Below are positions 47,867 to 57,332 of a stretch of DNA of 64,000 nucleotides, in pieces. A model generated the notes under the pieces. It was not told the DNA's origin, did not search any database, and saw only the letters and a program-made list of their open reading frames with translations. The stretch comes from Paenibacillus sp. FSL H8-0537 (GTDB taxonomy: Bacteria > Bacillota > Bacilli > Paenibacillales > Paenibacillaceae): assembly GCF_038051995.1 (NCBI RefSeq), contig NZ_CP150290.1, positions 1,413,501 to 1,477,500 on the forward strand. The letters run 5' to 3'. The position numbers and the translations under genes were made by a program. Each line of letters opens with the position of its first letter. The stretch's first letter is position 1.

Positions 47867-48805
47867 ATGAAAATGAGTGTATCTGATGCTAATATCGGCA
47901 GTAAAGCCGTCAAGTCTGTGAAAAGCGGTCAGCTCGACCGCCAACTTCTTGCCATTATCGGCTATACTTCCTTAACCGTATTGTCGGTTCTGTGCATATT
48001 GCCTTTTATTCTGATCGTATCCTCTTCGTTTACGGAGGAAAGCACCATTGTGCGCGAGGGTTATCAATTTTTCCCAACTGCCTTCTCTGTGGAGCCTTAT
48101 AAAATCCTGTTCAAATATCCCGAACAAATGATTCGGGCATATGGGGTAACCATCTCTGTTACCGTTATCGGTACAGCGATCGGCCTGTTCCTGACCGCTA
48201 TGACCGCCTATTGCTTATCACGCAAAGATTTCAAATGGCGCAATTTTTTCTCCTTCTTCTTTTTCTTTACGACGCTGTTCAGCGGCGGGCTTGTGCCTTG
48301 GTACCTGCTCATCGTCAACTATCTCCATATGAAGGATACGGCGCTGGCGCTGATTGTGCCGCTGCTGCTGAACGTGTTTTATATTATCGTCATGAAATCG
48401 TTTATGAGCAACATTCCAGAAGCGATTGTTGAATCGGCCAAAATCGATGGCGCAGGCGATTTCCTTATTTTCATGAAACTTATTCTTCCGCTGTCCAAGC
48501 CTGCTCTCGCAACGATCGGTCTCTTCCTTGCCCTTGGCTATTGGAATGATTGGTATAATGCCCTGTTGTTCGTTGCGGACGACAAGCTGATGCCACTGCA
48601 GTATTATTTGTACAAAATGCTGGGCAACATGGATGGTATGCGCAAGGCAATGATGGGCTCAGGCGCTGTTGTGACGACAAGCCTGCCGACAGAGGGCCTT
48701 AAGATGGCAATGACGGTTGTAGCCAGCGGTCCGATCCTGCTTGCCTATCCCTTCATCCAGAAGTACTTTGTAAAAGGCTTGACGATTGGCGCAGTGAAAG
48801 GATAA
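47867..48805 (+). CDS. Carbohydrate ABC transporter permease, LplC-like (second set)
   Basis: 312 aa, six TM helices, EAA loop IVESAKIDGAGDFLIFMKLILPLSKP, C-terminus YPFIQKYFVKGLTIGAVKG. It starts 9 bp after the first permease behind GGGAGGT; ATG 47873 is an alternative start with better spacing. Confidence 0.92.
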   Translation: MKMSVSDANIGSKAVKSVKSGQLDRQLLAIIGYTSLTVLSVLCILPFILIVSSSFTEESTIVREGYQFFPTAFSVEPYKILFKYPEQMIRAYGVTISVTVIGTAIGLFLTAMTAYCLSRKDFKWRNFFSFFFFFTTLFSGGLVPWYLLIVNYLHMKDTALALIVPLLLNVFYIIVMKSFMSNIPEAIVESAKIDGAGDFLIFMKLILPLSKPALATIGLFLALGYWNDWYNALLFVADDKLMPLQYYLYKMLGNMDGMRKAMMGSGAVVTTSLPTEGLKMAMTVVASGPILLAYPFIQKYFVKGLTIGAVKG

Positions 48806-48874
48806 TCCCAAGGGAACTTGGTTTATCAAGATAGATGGGCAAAACAACAGTTACATTTAAGGGGGAAATTCAAT

Positions 48875-50446
48875 ATGCAAAAGAAGAAAAAAGTCGTTAT
48901 ACCGGCGGTAGCCTTAACTTTAGCCATGGTTCTTGGTGCATGCGGCAACGGTGGCAATACAGGAACAGAAGCAAGCACTGCACCAGCGGCAGGCACAAAT
49001 TCTTCAGCAGCACAGTCACAGACGAAGGACGGCGTAGATATTTCTAAAGAGGTTAAGCTGAAAATGGTGTTTGTCGGCCCGAAGCCGGTTGATTATGATG
49101 CCGTATTCGCTGAAATCAATAAAAAGCTCAAGGAAGAAATCAATGCGACTGTCGATGCCGAATTTCTAGATTGGTCCGATTGGGCACAAAAATATCCGCT
49201 GAAGCTTGCGGCGAATGAAGATTTTGACCTTATCTATTCTGCGAACTGGGCGGGCTATAACGATCAGGCACTCAAAGGCGGTTTTCTGGAGCTGACCGAC
49301 GATATGCTGTCCAAATATATGCCAGAAACGTGGAAAGCGATGGACAAGGTTGGCTGGGATCAGGCGAAAGTAAACGGCAAGCTGTACATGGTTCCGCAAA
49401 ACAGAGGCGAATCGGTAGAGAAGCTGATTTTGTACCGGGAGGATCTGCGTAAAAAATACAATCTTCCTGCTATCGACAGCCCGGAGGCGTATGCTAATTA
49501 TTTGAAAACAATCGCTCAAAATGAGAAGGGCGTTACGCCTTTCACACCGGAAACCGGCGACTGGAAGCTGCATAATTTAGACCGTATTCTGCTCAAGCAG
49601 CAACATGACTGGAACATGCTCGATTTCGACCTGCCGATCGGCTTTAAACTGTCAGATGAAGCGGGCAAAGTGTTTAACGTCTATGAAACACCGGAATTCA
49701 AGGAATTGCTGTATTACTACAAAGACCTTGCTGACAATAATGCCTGGTCGAAAAACGTATTAAACAATAAAAATGATCATCAGCAGGATTTCAAGGAAGG
49801 CAAAACAGCATCTATTACGCATAATATGGGAACGCTCAGCTCACTCATGGCATTGATGCGCATGGAAAAATCGCCTTATGAGCTTGCGCTTGCGGACATT
49901 ACGCCAAATACGAAAAAATCGAATGCCGTATCGACGCAAAACGGCGTTTCTGTCCATGCAACCTCCAAAAATCCGGAGCGTGCGCTGATGTTCGTCGATC
50001 TGATGCAAAATGACAAAGAGCTTCATGACTTGGTGCAATACGGTATCCCAGGGGTACATTTCACAGCCGTTGGCGACGATAAATACGATACGACCGATAA
50101 AAGCGTGAACTTTACAGGCTTCTCCAGCTGGGGCTTCAACTCACCGCTTAACCGTGACAACGCGTCCTTCCCAGAGGAAGCCAAAGTGATCACGAAGGAT
50201 TGGGAAGCGAAGGTCTACCACTACCCGCTGGAAACCTTCGTTTTTGACAACAGCAAGGTGAAGACGGAAGTGGCGAATGTTGGAAATGTGATGCTCCGCT
50301 TTGCTATTCCGCTGGAATATGGCGCGATCAAGGATGTAGATAAAGGCCTTGAGGATTTGAACAAGCAGGTGAAGGCGGCCGGCATTGATAAAATTCTCGC
50401 AGAAGTACAAAGCCAAATCGATGCTTTTCTAGCAGCGAAAAAATAA
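48875..50446 (+). CDS. Extracellular solute-binding lipoprotein, LplA-like (second set)
   Basis: 523 aa. The signal peptide ends in lipobox MVLGAC, followed by a Gly/Thr/Ala/Ser-rich linker and the SBP_bac_1 body (YPLKLAANEDFDLIYSANWAGY ... NGVSVHATSKNPERALMFVDLMQND). The DUF3502-type C-terminal region is present. AAGGGGG lies before ATG 48875; the longer frame to 48818 is not used. It supplies the two permeases upstream; the ligand is unknown. Confidence 0.92.
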   Translation: MQKKKKVVIPAVALTLAMVLGACGNGGNTGTEASTAPAAGTNSSAAQSQTKDGVDISKEVKLKMVFVGPKPVDYDAVFAEINKKLKEEINATVDAEFLDWSDWAQKYPLKLAANEDFDLIYSANWAGYNDQALKGGFLELTDDMLSKYMPETWKAMDKVGWDQAKVNGKLYMVPQNRGESVEKLILYREDLRKKYNLPAIDSPEAYANYLKTIAQNEKGVTPFTPETGDWKLHNLDRILLKQQHDWNMLDFDLPIGFKLSDEAGKVFNVYETPEFKELLYYYKDLADNNAWSKNVLNNKNDHQQDFKEGKTASITHNMGTLSSLMALMRMEKSPYELALADITPNTKKSNAVSTQNGVSVHATSKNPERALMFVDLMQNDKELHDLVQYGIPGVHFTAVGDDKYDTTDKSVNFTGFSSWGFNSPLNRDNASFPEEAKVITKDWEAKVYHYPLETFVFDNSKVKTEVANVGNVMLRFAIPLEYGAIKDVDKGLEDLNKQVKAAGIDKILAEVQSQIDAFLAAKK

Positions 50447-50467
50447 TAGCAGCTAAGTCAATAAGCT

Positions 50468-50516
50468 GCCCGCAGTCCGAACATCTGGCAACAGGTGCTC
50501 CGACTGCGGGCTTTTG
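50468..50516 (+). terminator. Terminator of the second transporter operon
   Basis: GCCCGCAGTC pairs with GACTGCGGGC across a 24-nt loop, followed by TTTTGCTTTTT. Confidence 0.85.
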
Positions 50517-50541
50517 CTTTTTCAGCAGTGCGACTGCCGGT

Positions 50542-51654
50542 TTAAAGCCTGTCAGGTTTGCTTTTCTTTTTGTTATTACTGCGAATCATACCGACAATCC
50601 ACAGCAGCAGCGGCAGTAAAATAAAATGGAAGGGCAAATTAATCGGTACGGCGACGAGCTTAGGATAAAGGATGGAGCTGTCAACAAAGTTGCGTGGCAG
50701 CATCGCGAGTACAAGCGCGACGGGGGCAGCAATAAAGATGAAAATTCGCCAGCGCTTCACTCCGAACCATTGGGCGCTGCCGTAAGAGGCAACGAACAAA
50801 TATAGCGATACTTTAATGAAAATGCCCATAATCCAGATGGCGACGACGATGGCATCAAGATTTTGCAAAAAACCGAAGGAAATGAAGCGAACCAAATTGA
50901 GAAACGGATAGGTCTGCCGAGCAGCTGTTGAGTAGCCAAAGATGGCGATGCACTCCATTGCGGAAAACAACGTAAATACTCCTGCTACTACGGAGCCGAG
51001 CACAGCGCTTTTTGTCCCCTCGCGCGGCTTCGAAAGGAAGGGGAGAATCATCATCAGCATAATGTTATCACCAAGAAAGGAAGCGGTAGGCAGCGCGCCC
51101 TTGAGCAGCACGAGCGGGCTACCATCGACCATAAACGGCAGTAAATTGTTTATTTTTATTTGCGAAATATTCAGCAGAAGCGGCACCATAATGCCAAGCA
51201 GCACTAAAGGGCCAAATACCTCGCTGCACCTTGCAAGCACCTCAATTCCAGCAAAGGAAACATAGGCTGCCACAAGGAGCATGCCAATAATCGGAACTAG
51301 GACGGGCGTGAGCGGCAAAATGGTGCCAATCATGAAATCGGCATACTGCCGTAAAATAATGGCAAGCACCGTATACCAATAAATGAAATACAACAAAATG
51401 ATTGTGTGTCCAAGGAACTTGCCCAATATTTTCGGCGCATAGGTGACTAGAGAATCGCCAGGATACATGATACTGATGCGTGACAGCACATAGGCAAGAC
51501 CCATGGAGAACAGCGTAGAGATGGCAATCGATAACCATGCATCCTGCTTGGCAACCGCAATGGAAGGATTGAGGGTCAGCAATATGGTCATGCCGATCTG
51601 CATCGTGGAAATCATCCAGAAAATTTGATTGCCGTTGATTTTCTCCTTAATCAT
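50542..51654 (-). CDS. Spore germination permease, GerB/GerKB type
   Basis: A 370-aa membrane protein of the endospore germination permease family (APC fold), with about ten TM helices. The start KINGNQIFWMISTMQIGMTILLTL and YPGDSLVTYAPKILGK are typical. It forms the germinant receptor with the A and C subunits upstream and probably contributes the ligand pocket. It is the last gene of the gerA-gerC-gerB order, 15 bp after the lipoprotein gene. Confidence 0.9.
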   Translation of the reverse strand: MIKEKINGNQIFWMISTMQIGMTILLTLNPSIAVAKQDAWLSIAISTLFSMGLAYVLSRISIMYPGDSLVTYAPKILGKFLGHTIILLYFIYWYTVLAIILRQYADFMIGTILPLTPVLVPIIGMLLVAAYVSFAGIEVLARCSEVFGPLVLLGIMVPLLLNISQIKINNLLPFMVDGSPLVLLKGALPTASFLGDNIMLMMILPFLSKPREGTKSAVLGSVVAGVFTLFSAMECIAIFGYSTAARQTYPFLNLVRFISFGFLQNLDAIVVAIWIMGIFIKVSLYLFVASYGSAQWFGVKRWRIFIFIAAPVALVLAMLPRNFVDSSILYPKLVAVPINLPFHFILLPLLLWIVGMIRSNNKKKSKPDRL

Positions 51655-51669
51655 TCGGCTTCCTCCTTC

Positions 51670-52848
51670 CTACTTGGATTCTTGGGTATTGAACATGCCC
51701 GGGCGCAAAATTTCTGCTTTTGCTTTTACAATTACCTTTATTTCTGGGAAAATCGCATCCCAATCCTTTTGATTTTGCTTCCATACACGTGGATAAGCGC
51801 GATGGAATGCTCCTGCAAAGTTGAAAATATCCGCCTTATAGCTATTTTTAGCTTTGGTAACAGCTAGGCTAATGCGCTCCTCAATGTTGCGCTCCAGCTG
51901 ATCCTCGATTTTTTGAAGGCTTTCGCTGCTCTGGGTCAAGTTGATGTCCGATGTATTTTGCAGCAGTTGATTTTTGCAGGAGACGTGAATCGTCATTTCC
52001 CATTGTCCATTATGAAAGCGGGGCTTCATAGAGGAACGGTTCCGCAGCAATTTAACAGAGACAGTCCCGCTAGCGCCCTCTGGCTGGATTGTAACAATCG
52101 CATTGTCCATTTCGTTAATAATCCACAAAATGCCGCGCGTCACCCGGTTGTCGGCAACACCTACCAGCTTGCCATTATGTAGGATGGCAGTCCCATTTAT
52201 GTAGCCGATACTCTGCGTAGGATTTTCTTGATTCGGTGGCGGCAGCGGCACTACCCAAGGCAGCAAGGCGGTTTTGCTATCATCCTCCAGCATTTCGGAT
52301 AAATGAGCCAATGAGGAGGTAATGCTCGTTTTATTGTTGGCCATTTCCCGCAGCACCTCAGATGTATTCCGCTCCAAAATCGAATGATACTCCAAAATCT
52401 TTTTGGCTTTTCCTTTGCTTACGAACACAAAAGCCCGCTCACGAGGCTCTGAATCCCGCATGAGAAAGTCCAAATCCTCCTTCACGCCTTGCTTGACCTT
52501 AGCTTCGCCAAAGATGAATACCTCGGCATGCCCCCAAAAGATTTTACGCGAAAACTTTTGCTGAAGCTGGGACAGCGCGTCGGCAATATTTTCACCATGA
52601 GCCGATTGAACGAAGGTTGTCCCTGTTCCTCCTGATGCTTCGCCGACAGCTTGATCCCCTTGTGTAGAGCCCTGGGGAATAAAGATTTGTACGCTCACCT
52701 CGATGAGCTTATCGTCTTTCTTATCGATGGCTACTCCTGTTACGAGCGCAAGATCATTGATTTCCTTGCGGTCCCAGCAACTGCTCATTATAAGACAAAG
52801 CAATAGGGATAATAGGGAGAGCAGTACGGTACGCATCATCTGGCTCAT
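51670..52848 (-). CDS. Spore germination lipoprotein, Ger(x)C family
   Basis: 392 aa. The signal peptide has lipobox IMSSC, followed by WDRKEINDLALVTGVAIDKKDD, the clear Ger(x)C hallmark. It anchors to the spore inner membrane as the C subunit of the receptor. It overlaps the A-subunit gene by 4 bp (ATGA). GGAGAGG is 7 nt before the ATG. Confidence 0.93.
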   Translation of the reverse strand: MSQMMRTVLLSLLSLLLCLIMSSCWDRKEINDLALVTGVAIDKKDDKLIEVSVQIFIPQGSTQGDQAVGEASGGTGTTFVQSAHGENIADALSQLQQKFSRKIFWGHAEVFIFGEAKVKQGVKEDLDFLMRDSEPRERAFVFVSKGKAKKILEYHSILERNTSEVLREMANNKTSITSSLAHLSEMLEDDSKTALLPWVVPLPPPNQENPTQSIGYINGTAILHNGKLVGVADNRVTRGILWIINEMDNAIVTIQPEGASGTVSVKLLRNRSSMKPRFHNGQWEMTIHVSCKNQLLQNTSDINLTQSSESLQKIEDQLERNIEERISLAVTKAKNSYKADIFNFAGAFHRAYPRVWKQNQKDWDAIFPEIKVIVKAKAEILRPGMFNTQESK

Positions 52849-54362
52849 GAGGAAGCCTCTCCTTCTCCCTGCTCAGGACGGTTGTAAGGGGACTGCCTGA
52901 TTTCGTTTTTACGCCCAGTAAAGCTCGGTCTTTTACGGTTGCTCCATATAGGGGCACGCATGAGCGTATCCAGTATTTCACTCCATTTCATTGGCGCAAG
53001 CGGCTGCAAGTATGGCACTCCAAGCGAGCGGATGGAGCATAAATGGATAATGATGGCGATGACGCCAAGCATTAAGCCGAGCAGGCCAAACATGCCCGCC
53101 AGAAACATAATCGGGAAACGCAATACGCGTATGGCGATGCCAGCGCTGTATTGCGGCAGGAGGAATGACGCGATGCCCGTAATCGCCACGACCATGACCA
53201 TTGGCGAGGAGACGAGTCCGGCAGAGGTCGCCGCTTGCCCGATAACGAGTGCGCCGACGATACTGACGGCGGAGCCTACCTGCTTGGGCAGGCGAACGCC
53301 GGCTTCCCGCAGCGCCTCGAAGGAAACCTCCATCAGCAGCGCCTCAATCAGCGCGGGGAAGGGGATGTCTTCCCGAGACTTGGCAATGCTGAGCAGCAGC
53401 GAAGTCGGCACCATTTCCTGATGGAACGTCAGCACCGCGACATAAAGGGAGGGCAGCAGCAGCGAAATGAAGAGGAACAGAAAGCGCAGCCAGCGGATGA
53501 AGGTGCTGATCATAAAGCGCTGGTAGTAATCCTCTGGCGATTGCAGCATAGACATGAAAGTCGTCGGCGCAATCAGGCAAAAGGGCGTACCCTCTACCAT
53601 GATGCCTATCTTCCCCTCCAGCAGCGAGGCGCTGACCACATCAGGACGTTCGGTTACTTGGATTTGAGGGAAAGGCGAATACGGATGATCCTCAATTAAT
53701 GCTTCGATATAGCCGCTTTCCAATACCCCATCAATGTCGATTTTCTCGATGCGATGTCTGACTTCCTCGACAAGCGAGTGATTAGCAATGCCATCAATAT
53801 GGGCAATGACGACTTCCGTCTTTGTGTAGCGCCCAACCTGCACAGAGCTCAGCTTTAGGGCAGCATCTTTAATTTTGCGCCGCAGCATCGAGGTGTTGAC
53901 ACTCATCGTCTCGGTAAAGCCTTCGCGCGGACCACGAATAATTGATTCTGCTGCTGGTTCCTCGATACCGCGCTGCTGCCAGCCAGATAAATTAATGGCG
54001 ATGCCAAACGGCAGATGATTAACGAGTAGGGCAGCGCTCCCGGTCGAAATATATTGAAGAAGCTCATTAAAGGAGGTGGCGATGGAAAGCTGGCTCGTCG
54101 ATACGACGGAGCGGATATAGGCAAAATCAAGCTCAGACGCTTCGGTTCGGGTTTGCAGAAGCGGAGCAAGAACATGCAGGTCGATGAGCGATTCGTTAAC
54201 CATGCCATCGATAAACAAAAGAAAAGCCTCGGTTTTTCCAGCGATCGGAAAGGTCCGGCTTTTAATATCAACGGAATCATTATAAATCGTGTTGAGAATT
54301 TCGATATTGGCTGCTAGCTCGGTACTGAAAGGCATCAGCCGGTAATCCATTATGTCAACCAT
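52845..54362 (-). CDS. Spore germination receptor subunit A (GerA family)
   Basis: 505 aa. A soluble N-terminal domain (residues 1-260) is followed by about five TM helices and a C-terminal cytoplasmic tail. The GTPFCLIAPTTFMSMLQSPEDYYQRF, SLYVAVLTFHQEMVPTSLLLSIAKSRE and SIVGALVIGQAATSAGLVS blocks are family signatures. ATG 54362 has AAGGAGA at 7 nt; ATG 54368 sits against the ribosome site. It is the first gene of the operon and presumably read by a forespore sigma factor, though no clear SigG promoter was identified. Confidence 0.93.
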   Translation of the reverse strand: MVDIMDYRLMPFSTELAANIEILNTIYNDSVDIKSRTFPIAGKTEAFLLFIDGMVNESLIDLHVLAPLLQTRTEASELDFAYIRSVVSTSQLSIATSFNELLQYISTGSAALLVNHLPFGIAINLSGWQQRGIEEPAAESIIRGPREGFTETMSVNTSMLRRKIKDAALKLSSVQVGRYTKTEVVIAHIDGIANHSLVEEVRHRIEKIDIDGVLESGYIEALIEDHPYSPFPQIQVTERPDVVSASLLEGKIGIMVEGTPFCLIAPTTFMSMLQSPEDYYQRFMISTFIRWLRFLFLFISLLLPSLYVAVLTFHQEMVPTSLLLSIAKSREDIPFPALIEALLMEVSFEALREAGVRLPKQVGSAVSIVGALVIGQAATSAGLVSSPMVMVVAITGIASFLLPQYSAGIAIRVLRFPIMFLAGMFGLLGLMLGVIAIIIHLCSIRSLGVPYLQPLAPMKWSEILDTLMRAPIWSNRKRPSFTGRKNEIRQSPYNRPEQGEGEASS

Positions 54363-54485
54363 CGCCATTCTCCTTGAATAATAAGAGTGGTTAAATCCGA
54401 ATAAGTTAAGGATATATTTACCGACAGCGGCATTTATTATTCTGCTGATTGAATAGGATGGGCAAAAAGGGTCTGCTGGCAGGCA

Positions 54486-54523
54486 ACAAAAAAAGCAGTG
54501 CTCTCCTGAGAGAACGCTGCTTT
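54486..54523 (-). terminator. Terminator of the XRE-cupin gene
   Basis: On the minus strand AAAGCAGCGTTCTC and GAGcACTGCTTT arms form a hairpin followed by TTTTTTTG, about 25 nt after the stop codon. Confidence 0.85.
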
Positions 54524-54544
54524 GATCCGGCTTAGCGTTATAGG

Positions 54545-55081
54545 CTAAACCAATTGTGTATCGTTATTAATGGAAATGAGCACAATGGCTTTATCCTCGC
54601 CAATATTTTTGGCATAGTGGGGCATGCAGGCTTTCCAGCTAAAGGAATCGCCTGCGTAGATAGTTGCCGATTCGTCTCCCTGCTCTACATAGATCGTGCC
54701 GGAGAGGAGGAAGTGAATTTCTTCCCCCGCATGGGCATGCTCCTCTGCCGTCGAGGCGCCGGGCTCAAGCTCGACCAGCATCATTTTGACGCTGCCGCGC
54801 TCGCTGAGCTGCTCGACCTTCATCTTCCCGCCGCCGTACAAAGTGTGCCGACGCTCATCCTTGCGCAAAATCTGCATCCGCTCATCCTTTTTGAGCAGCA
54901 GGAAGGCGAGCGGAACGTTCAGGGCTCCGGCAATATGATCGAGCGTAGAAATGGATGGCGATGTTTTGTTATTTTCTACTTGGCTTAGGAACCCTTGTGA
55001 TAGTCCGGTAAGCTCCGCAACCTGTTGGATGGAGAGTTGTTTCTTCTTGCGAATTGAGCGAATGGTATTGCCAATATCCAT
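54545..55081 (-). CDS. XRE-family regulator with cupin domain
   Basis: 178 aa. An N-terminal HTH_3 (IRSIRKKKQLSIQQVAELTGLSQGFLSQVENNKTSPSISTL) is followed by a cupin_2 sensor (VELEPGASTAEEHAHAGEEIHFLLSGTIYVEQGDESATIYAGDSFSW). Family members repress amine, redox or detoxification genes. CAGGAGG before ATG 55081 sets the start. It is divergent from the CatE-like gene, across a 193-bp region, and likely controls it. Confidence 0.9.
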   Translation of the reverse strand: MDIGNTIRSIRKKKQLSIQQVAELTGLSQGFLSQVENNKTSPSISTLDHIAGALNVPLAFLLLKKDERMQILRKDERRHTLYGGGKMKVEQLSERGSVKMMLVELEPGASTAEEHAHAGEEIHFLLSGTIYVEQGDESATIYAGDSFSWKACMPHYAKNIGEDKAIVLISINNDTQLV

Positions 55082-55187
55082 GAGTACCTCCTGAAACATT
55101 GGTTGCCTCTTAACCGATGTCGTTAAGCTGTGGCGGTTGAGCCTGTGTATGTGGCATTAAGCTTCATCCATAGTAGCAAATGTTTTA

Positions 55188-55216
55188 TTGACTTGCCAGC
55201 ATTCACATGATAATAT
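55188..55216 (+). promoter_or_regulatory. Promoter of the CatE-like gene
   Basis: TTGACT, a 17-nt spacer and TAATAT. The AT-rich palindromic run ATATATTCTTATAACAAATATA downstream (about 55227-55250) could be the operator of the divergent XRE regulator. Confidence 0.6.
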
Positions 55217-55274
55217 TTCTCATATAAAATATATATTCTTATAACAAATATATCAGATAAAGAGGCGATGGACA

Positions 55275-56135
55275 ATGACTATTTCCATTCATCCAGCTGC
55301 ACATATTGGATATGTGAAGCTTAAAGTAAGTAATATGGAGCGCTCGCTCCTTTTTTATAAAGCGGTTGTGGGCTTTAAGGAGCTTTCCCGAAGCGGGAAC
55401 GAAGTGCAGCTGACGGCTGACGGCAAGCGTCCGCTGCTCATATTGCAGGAGCAGCAGGGTGCGGTTGTGCTGCCGGAGCGTGCAGCGGCGGGACTGTATC
55501 ATTTTGCGATTTTATTGCCAAGCCGTGAAGCGCTGGGGCTTGCTTTGCGGAATTTGGCGAACCATAATGTACCGGTTGGGCAGGGCGACCATTTGGTTAG
55601 CGAAGCGCTCTATTTCAATGATCCAGACAACAATGGCATTGAAATTTACCGCGATCGCCCCCGCGAGCAATGGGAGAAGCTGGAGGGCGGCGGCTACAAG
55701 ATGGCGACTGATCCCGTTGACATTCAGGGTCTGCTGGATGTTTCCGAAGGCACGGTTTGGAATGGGCTGCCCGAAGGCACGGTTATTGGGCATGTGCATT
55801 TGCATGTGAGCCATTTGCCGCAAGCCCAGCAGTTTTATTGCGACACATTAGGCTTTGATATTATTTTCAACATGGGCGGGTCCGCATTGTTCATCTCGGC
55901 GGGCGGCTACCATCATCACCTCGGCCTGAATACATGGGCAGGCGTAGGTGTACCCGCAGCTCCAGCGAATGCGGCAGGTCTGGACTACTACACGATTGTG
56001 CTTCCTAATCAAGCAGCGTTGGATGAAGTGCTGGCTAGACTGGGGCAAAAGCAAATACAATTCCGCAAGCAGGCAGATGGCTGGATGGTCACAGATCCTT
56101 CTGGCATTTCCAGTTTGCTGACGATTGGTGGATAA
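55275..56135 (+). CDS. VOC-family extradiol dioxygenase, CatE-like
   Basis: 286 aa with two glyoxalase/VOC modules, each of two beta-alpha-beta3 units. Expected metal ligands are visible in the C-terminal module: His in GHVHLHVS and His in GGYHHHLGLNTW. The first module ends NDPDNNGIEIYRDRPREQW. The layout matches B. subtilis CatE (catechol 2,3-dioxygenase). It starts behind AAAGAGG. It is followed 6 bp later by a flavin monooxygenase gene, suggesting an aromatic or quinone detoxification pair. Confidence 0.85.
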   Translation: MTISIHPAAHIGYVKLKVSNMERSLLFYKAVVGFKELSRSGNEVQLTADGKRPLLILQEQQGAVVLPERAAAGLYHFAILLPSREALGLALRNLANHNVPVGQGDHLVSEALYFNDPDNNGIEIYRDRPREQWEKLEGGGYKMATDPVDIQGLLDVSEGTVWNGLPEGTVIGHVHLHVSHLPQAQQFYCDTLGFDIIFNMGGSALFISAGGYHHHLGLNTWAGVGVPAAPANAAGLDYYTIVLPNQAALDEVLARLGQKQIQFRKQADGWMVTDPSGISSLLTIGG

Positions 56136-56141
56136 GCAGCG

Positions 56142-57218
56142 ATGGAGAAGCAAATGGGGGAGCAGCAAACCGGAATTGAAATTGGCATTTATACATTAGG
56201 CGATATATTGCCTGATCCTCATACATCGGAAACGATAAGTGCGAAGCAGCGGATTCAGGATATTATTGCAGCGGCAAAGCTGGCGGATGAGGGCGGCCTG
56301 GACATTTTCGGCCTGGGCGAGCATCATCGCCATGATTTTGTCGTTTCGGCAACGCCAGTTATGCTGGCAGCTATTGCCCGAGAAACGAAGCGAATCAAGC
56401 TGACGAGTGCAACTACCGTGCTCAGTACGGTTGATCCGGTGCGCTTATTTGAGGATTATGCGACACTGGATTTATTATCTGATGGACGTGCGGAAATTAT
56501 TGCGGGACGCGGAGCATTCGTCGAATCGTTCCCGCTGTTTGGCTATGAATTGAGCGATTATGATGAGCTGTTTAGCGAAAATCTGGAGCTGTTCGGCGAG
56601 CTGAGCCGCCAGGATACAGTAACCTGGCAGGGCAAGTATCGCCCTGCCCTTCGGGCCGCTGCGATTGCCCCACGTCCGATTCAGCAGCAAATTCCGGTAT
56701 GGGTTGGCGTTGGCGGTTCGCCGCAGAGCGCTGTGCGCGCAGGGGAATTTGGCCTCGGTATGATAATGGCGATTCTTGGCGGTTCACCAGACAGGTTCAA
56801 GCCGCTCGTCGATATTTATCGCGAAACGGGAGTTGCGTCGGGCTTCGATGCAGCGAGCTTGAAGGTTGGCGTCACTGGTCACGGCTATATCGCGAAGGAT
56901 AGCCAGCAGGCTCGTGCAGAATATTTCCCCTATTACACGAATTATTGGTCGCATATGAACCGCCAGCGCGGCATCGAATTCCGCATTACGCAGGAGGAGT
57001 TCGCCGAAATGACGTCGCCCGATCAGGCCTTGTTTGTCGGGAGTCCAGAGGAAATAGCTGAGAAAATAATTCGCCAGCATGAGCTGTTCGGGCATCAGCG
57101 TTTTATTGCCCAGCTCGATATTGGCGGCATTCCTTATGCCAAAGTTGCCGAAAGCATCGAGCTATTAGCTGGGAAGGTCGCGCCTATCGTGCGTGCAGCG
57201 ACAAAAGCGAAAGCATGA
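56142..57218 (+). CDS. LLM-class flavin-dependent oxidoreductase
   Basis: A 358-aa bacterial-luciferase-like TIM barrel that uses reduced flavin. Signs are FGLGEHHRHDFVVSATPVMLAAIARETKRIKLTSA near the N-terminus, LDLLSDGRAEIIAGRGAFVESFPLFG, and PVWVGVGGSPQSAVRAGEFGLGM. ATG 56142 is used; ATG 56154 has GGAGAAG just upstream and is an alternative. It is co-transcribed with the CatE-like gene. Confidence 0.88.
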   Translation: MEKQMGEQQTGIEIGIYTLGDILPDPHTSETISAKQRIQDIIAAAKLADEGGLDIFGLGEHHRHDFVVSATPVMLAAIARETKRIKLTSATTVLSTVDPVRLFEDYATLDLLSDGRAEIIAGRGAFVESFPLFGYELSDYDELFSENLELFGELSRQDTVTWQGKYRPALRAAAIAPRPIQQQIPVWVGVGGSPQSAVRAGEFGLGMIMAILGGSPDRFKPLVDIYRETGVASGFDAASLKVGVTGHGYIAKDSQQARAEYFPYYTNYWSHMNRQRGIEFRITQEEFAEMTSPDQALFVGSPEEIAEKIIRQHELFGHQRFIAQLDIGGIPYAKVAESIELLAGKVAPIVRAATKAKA

Positions 57219-57289
57219 TTTAAACCTGATCTTTGCCGATTTTGACGAAAGCTGGCGGATAACGACATTTCATTCATAGATTCATAGAC

Positions 57290-57332
57290 AATCTGGCAGG
57301 CGCTGCTTTACGGCGTTTGCCAGATTTTTTTT
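57290..57332 (+). terminator. Terminator of the CatE-LLM operon
   Basis: AATCTGGCA pairs with TGCCAGATT (with an inner GGCG-type stem), followed by TTTTTTTT. Confidence 0.9.

Noticed and set aside
53235..53699. 154-codon plus-strand frame opposite gerA
   Set aside because: Antisense shadow of the conserved GerA coding sequence; composition is biased and no family is recognisable.
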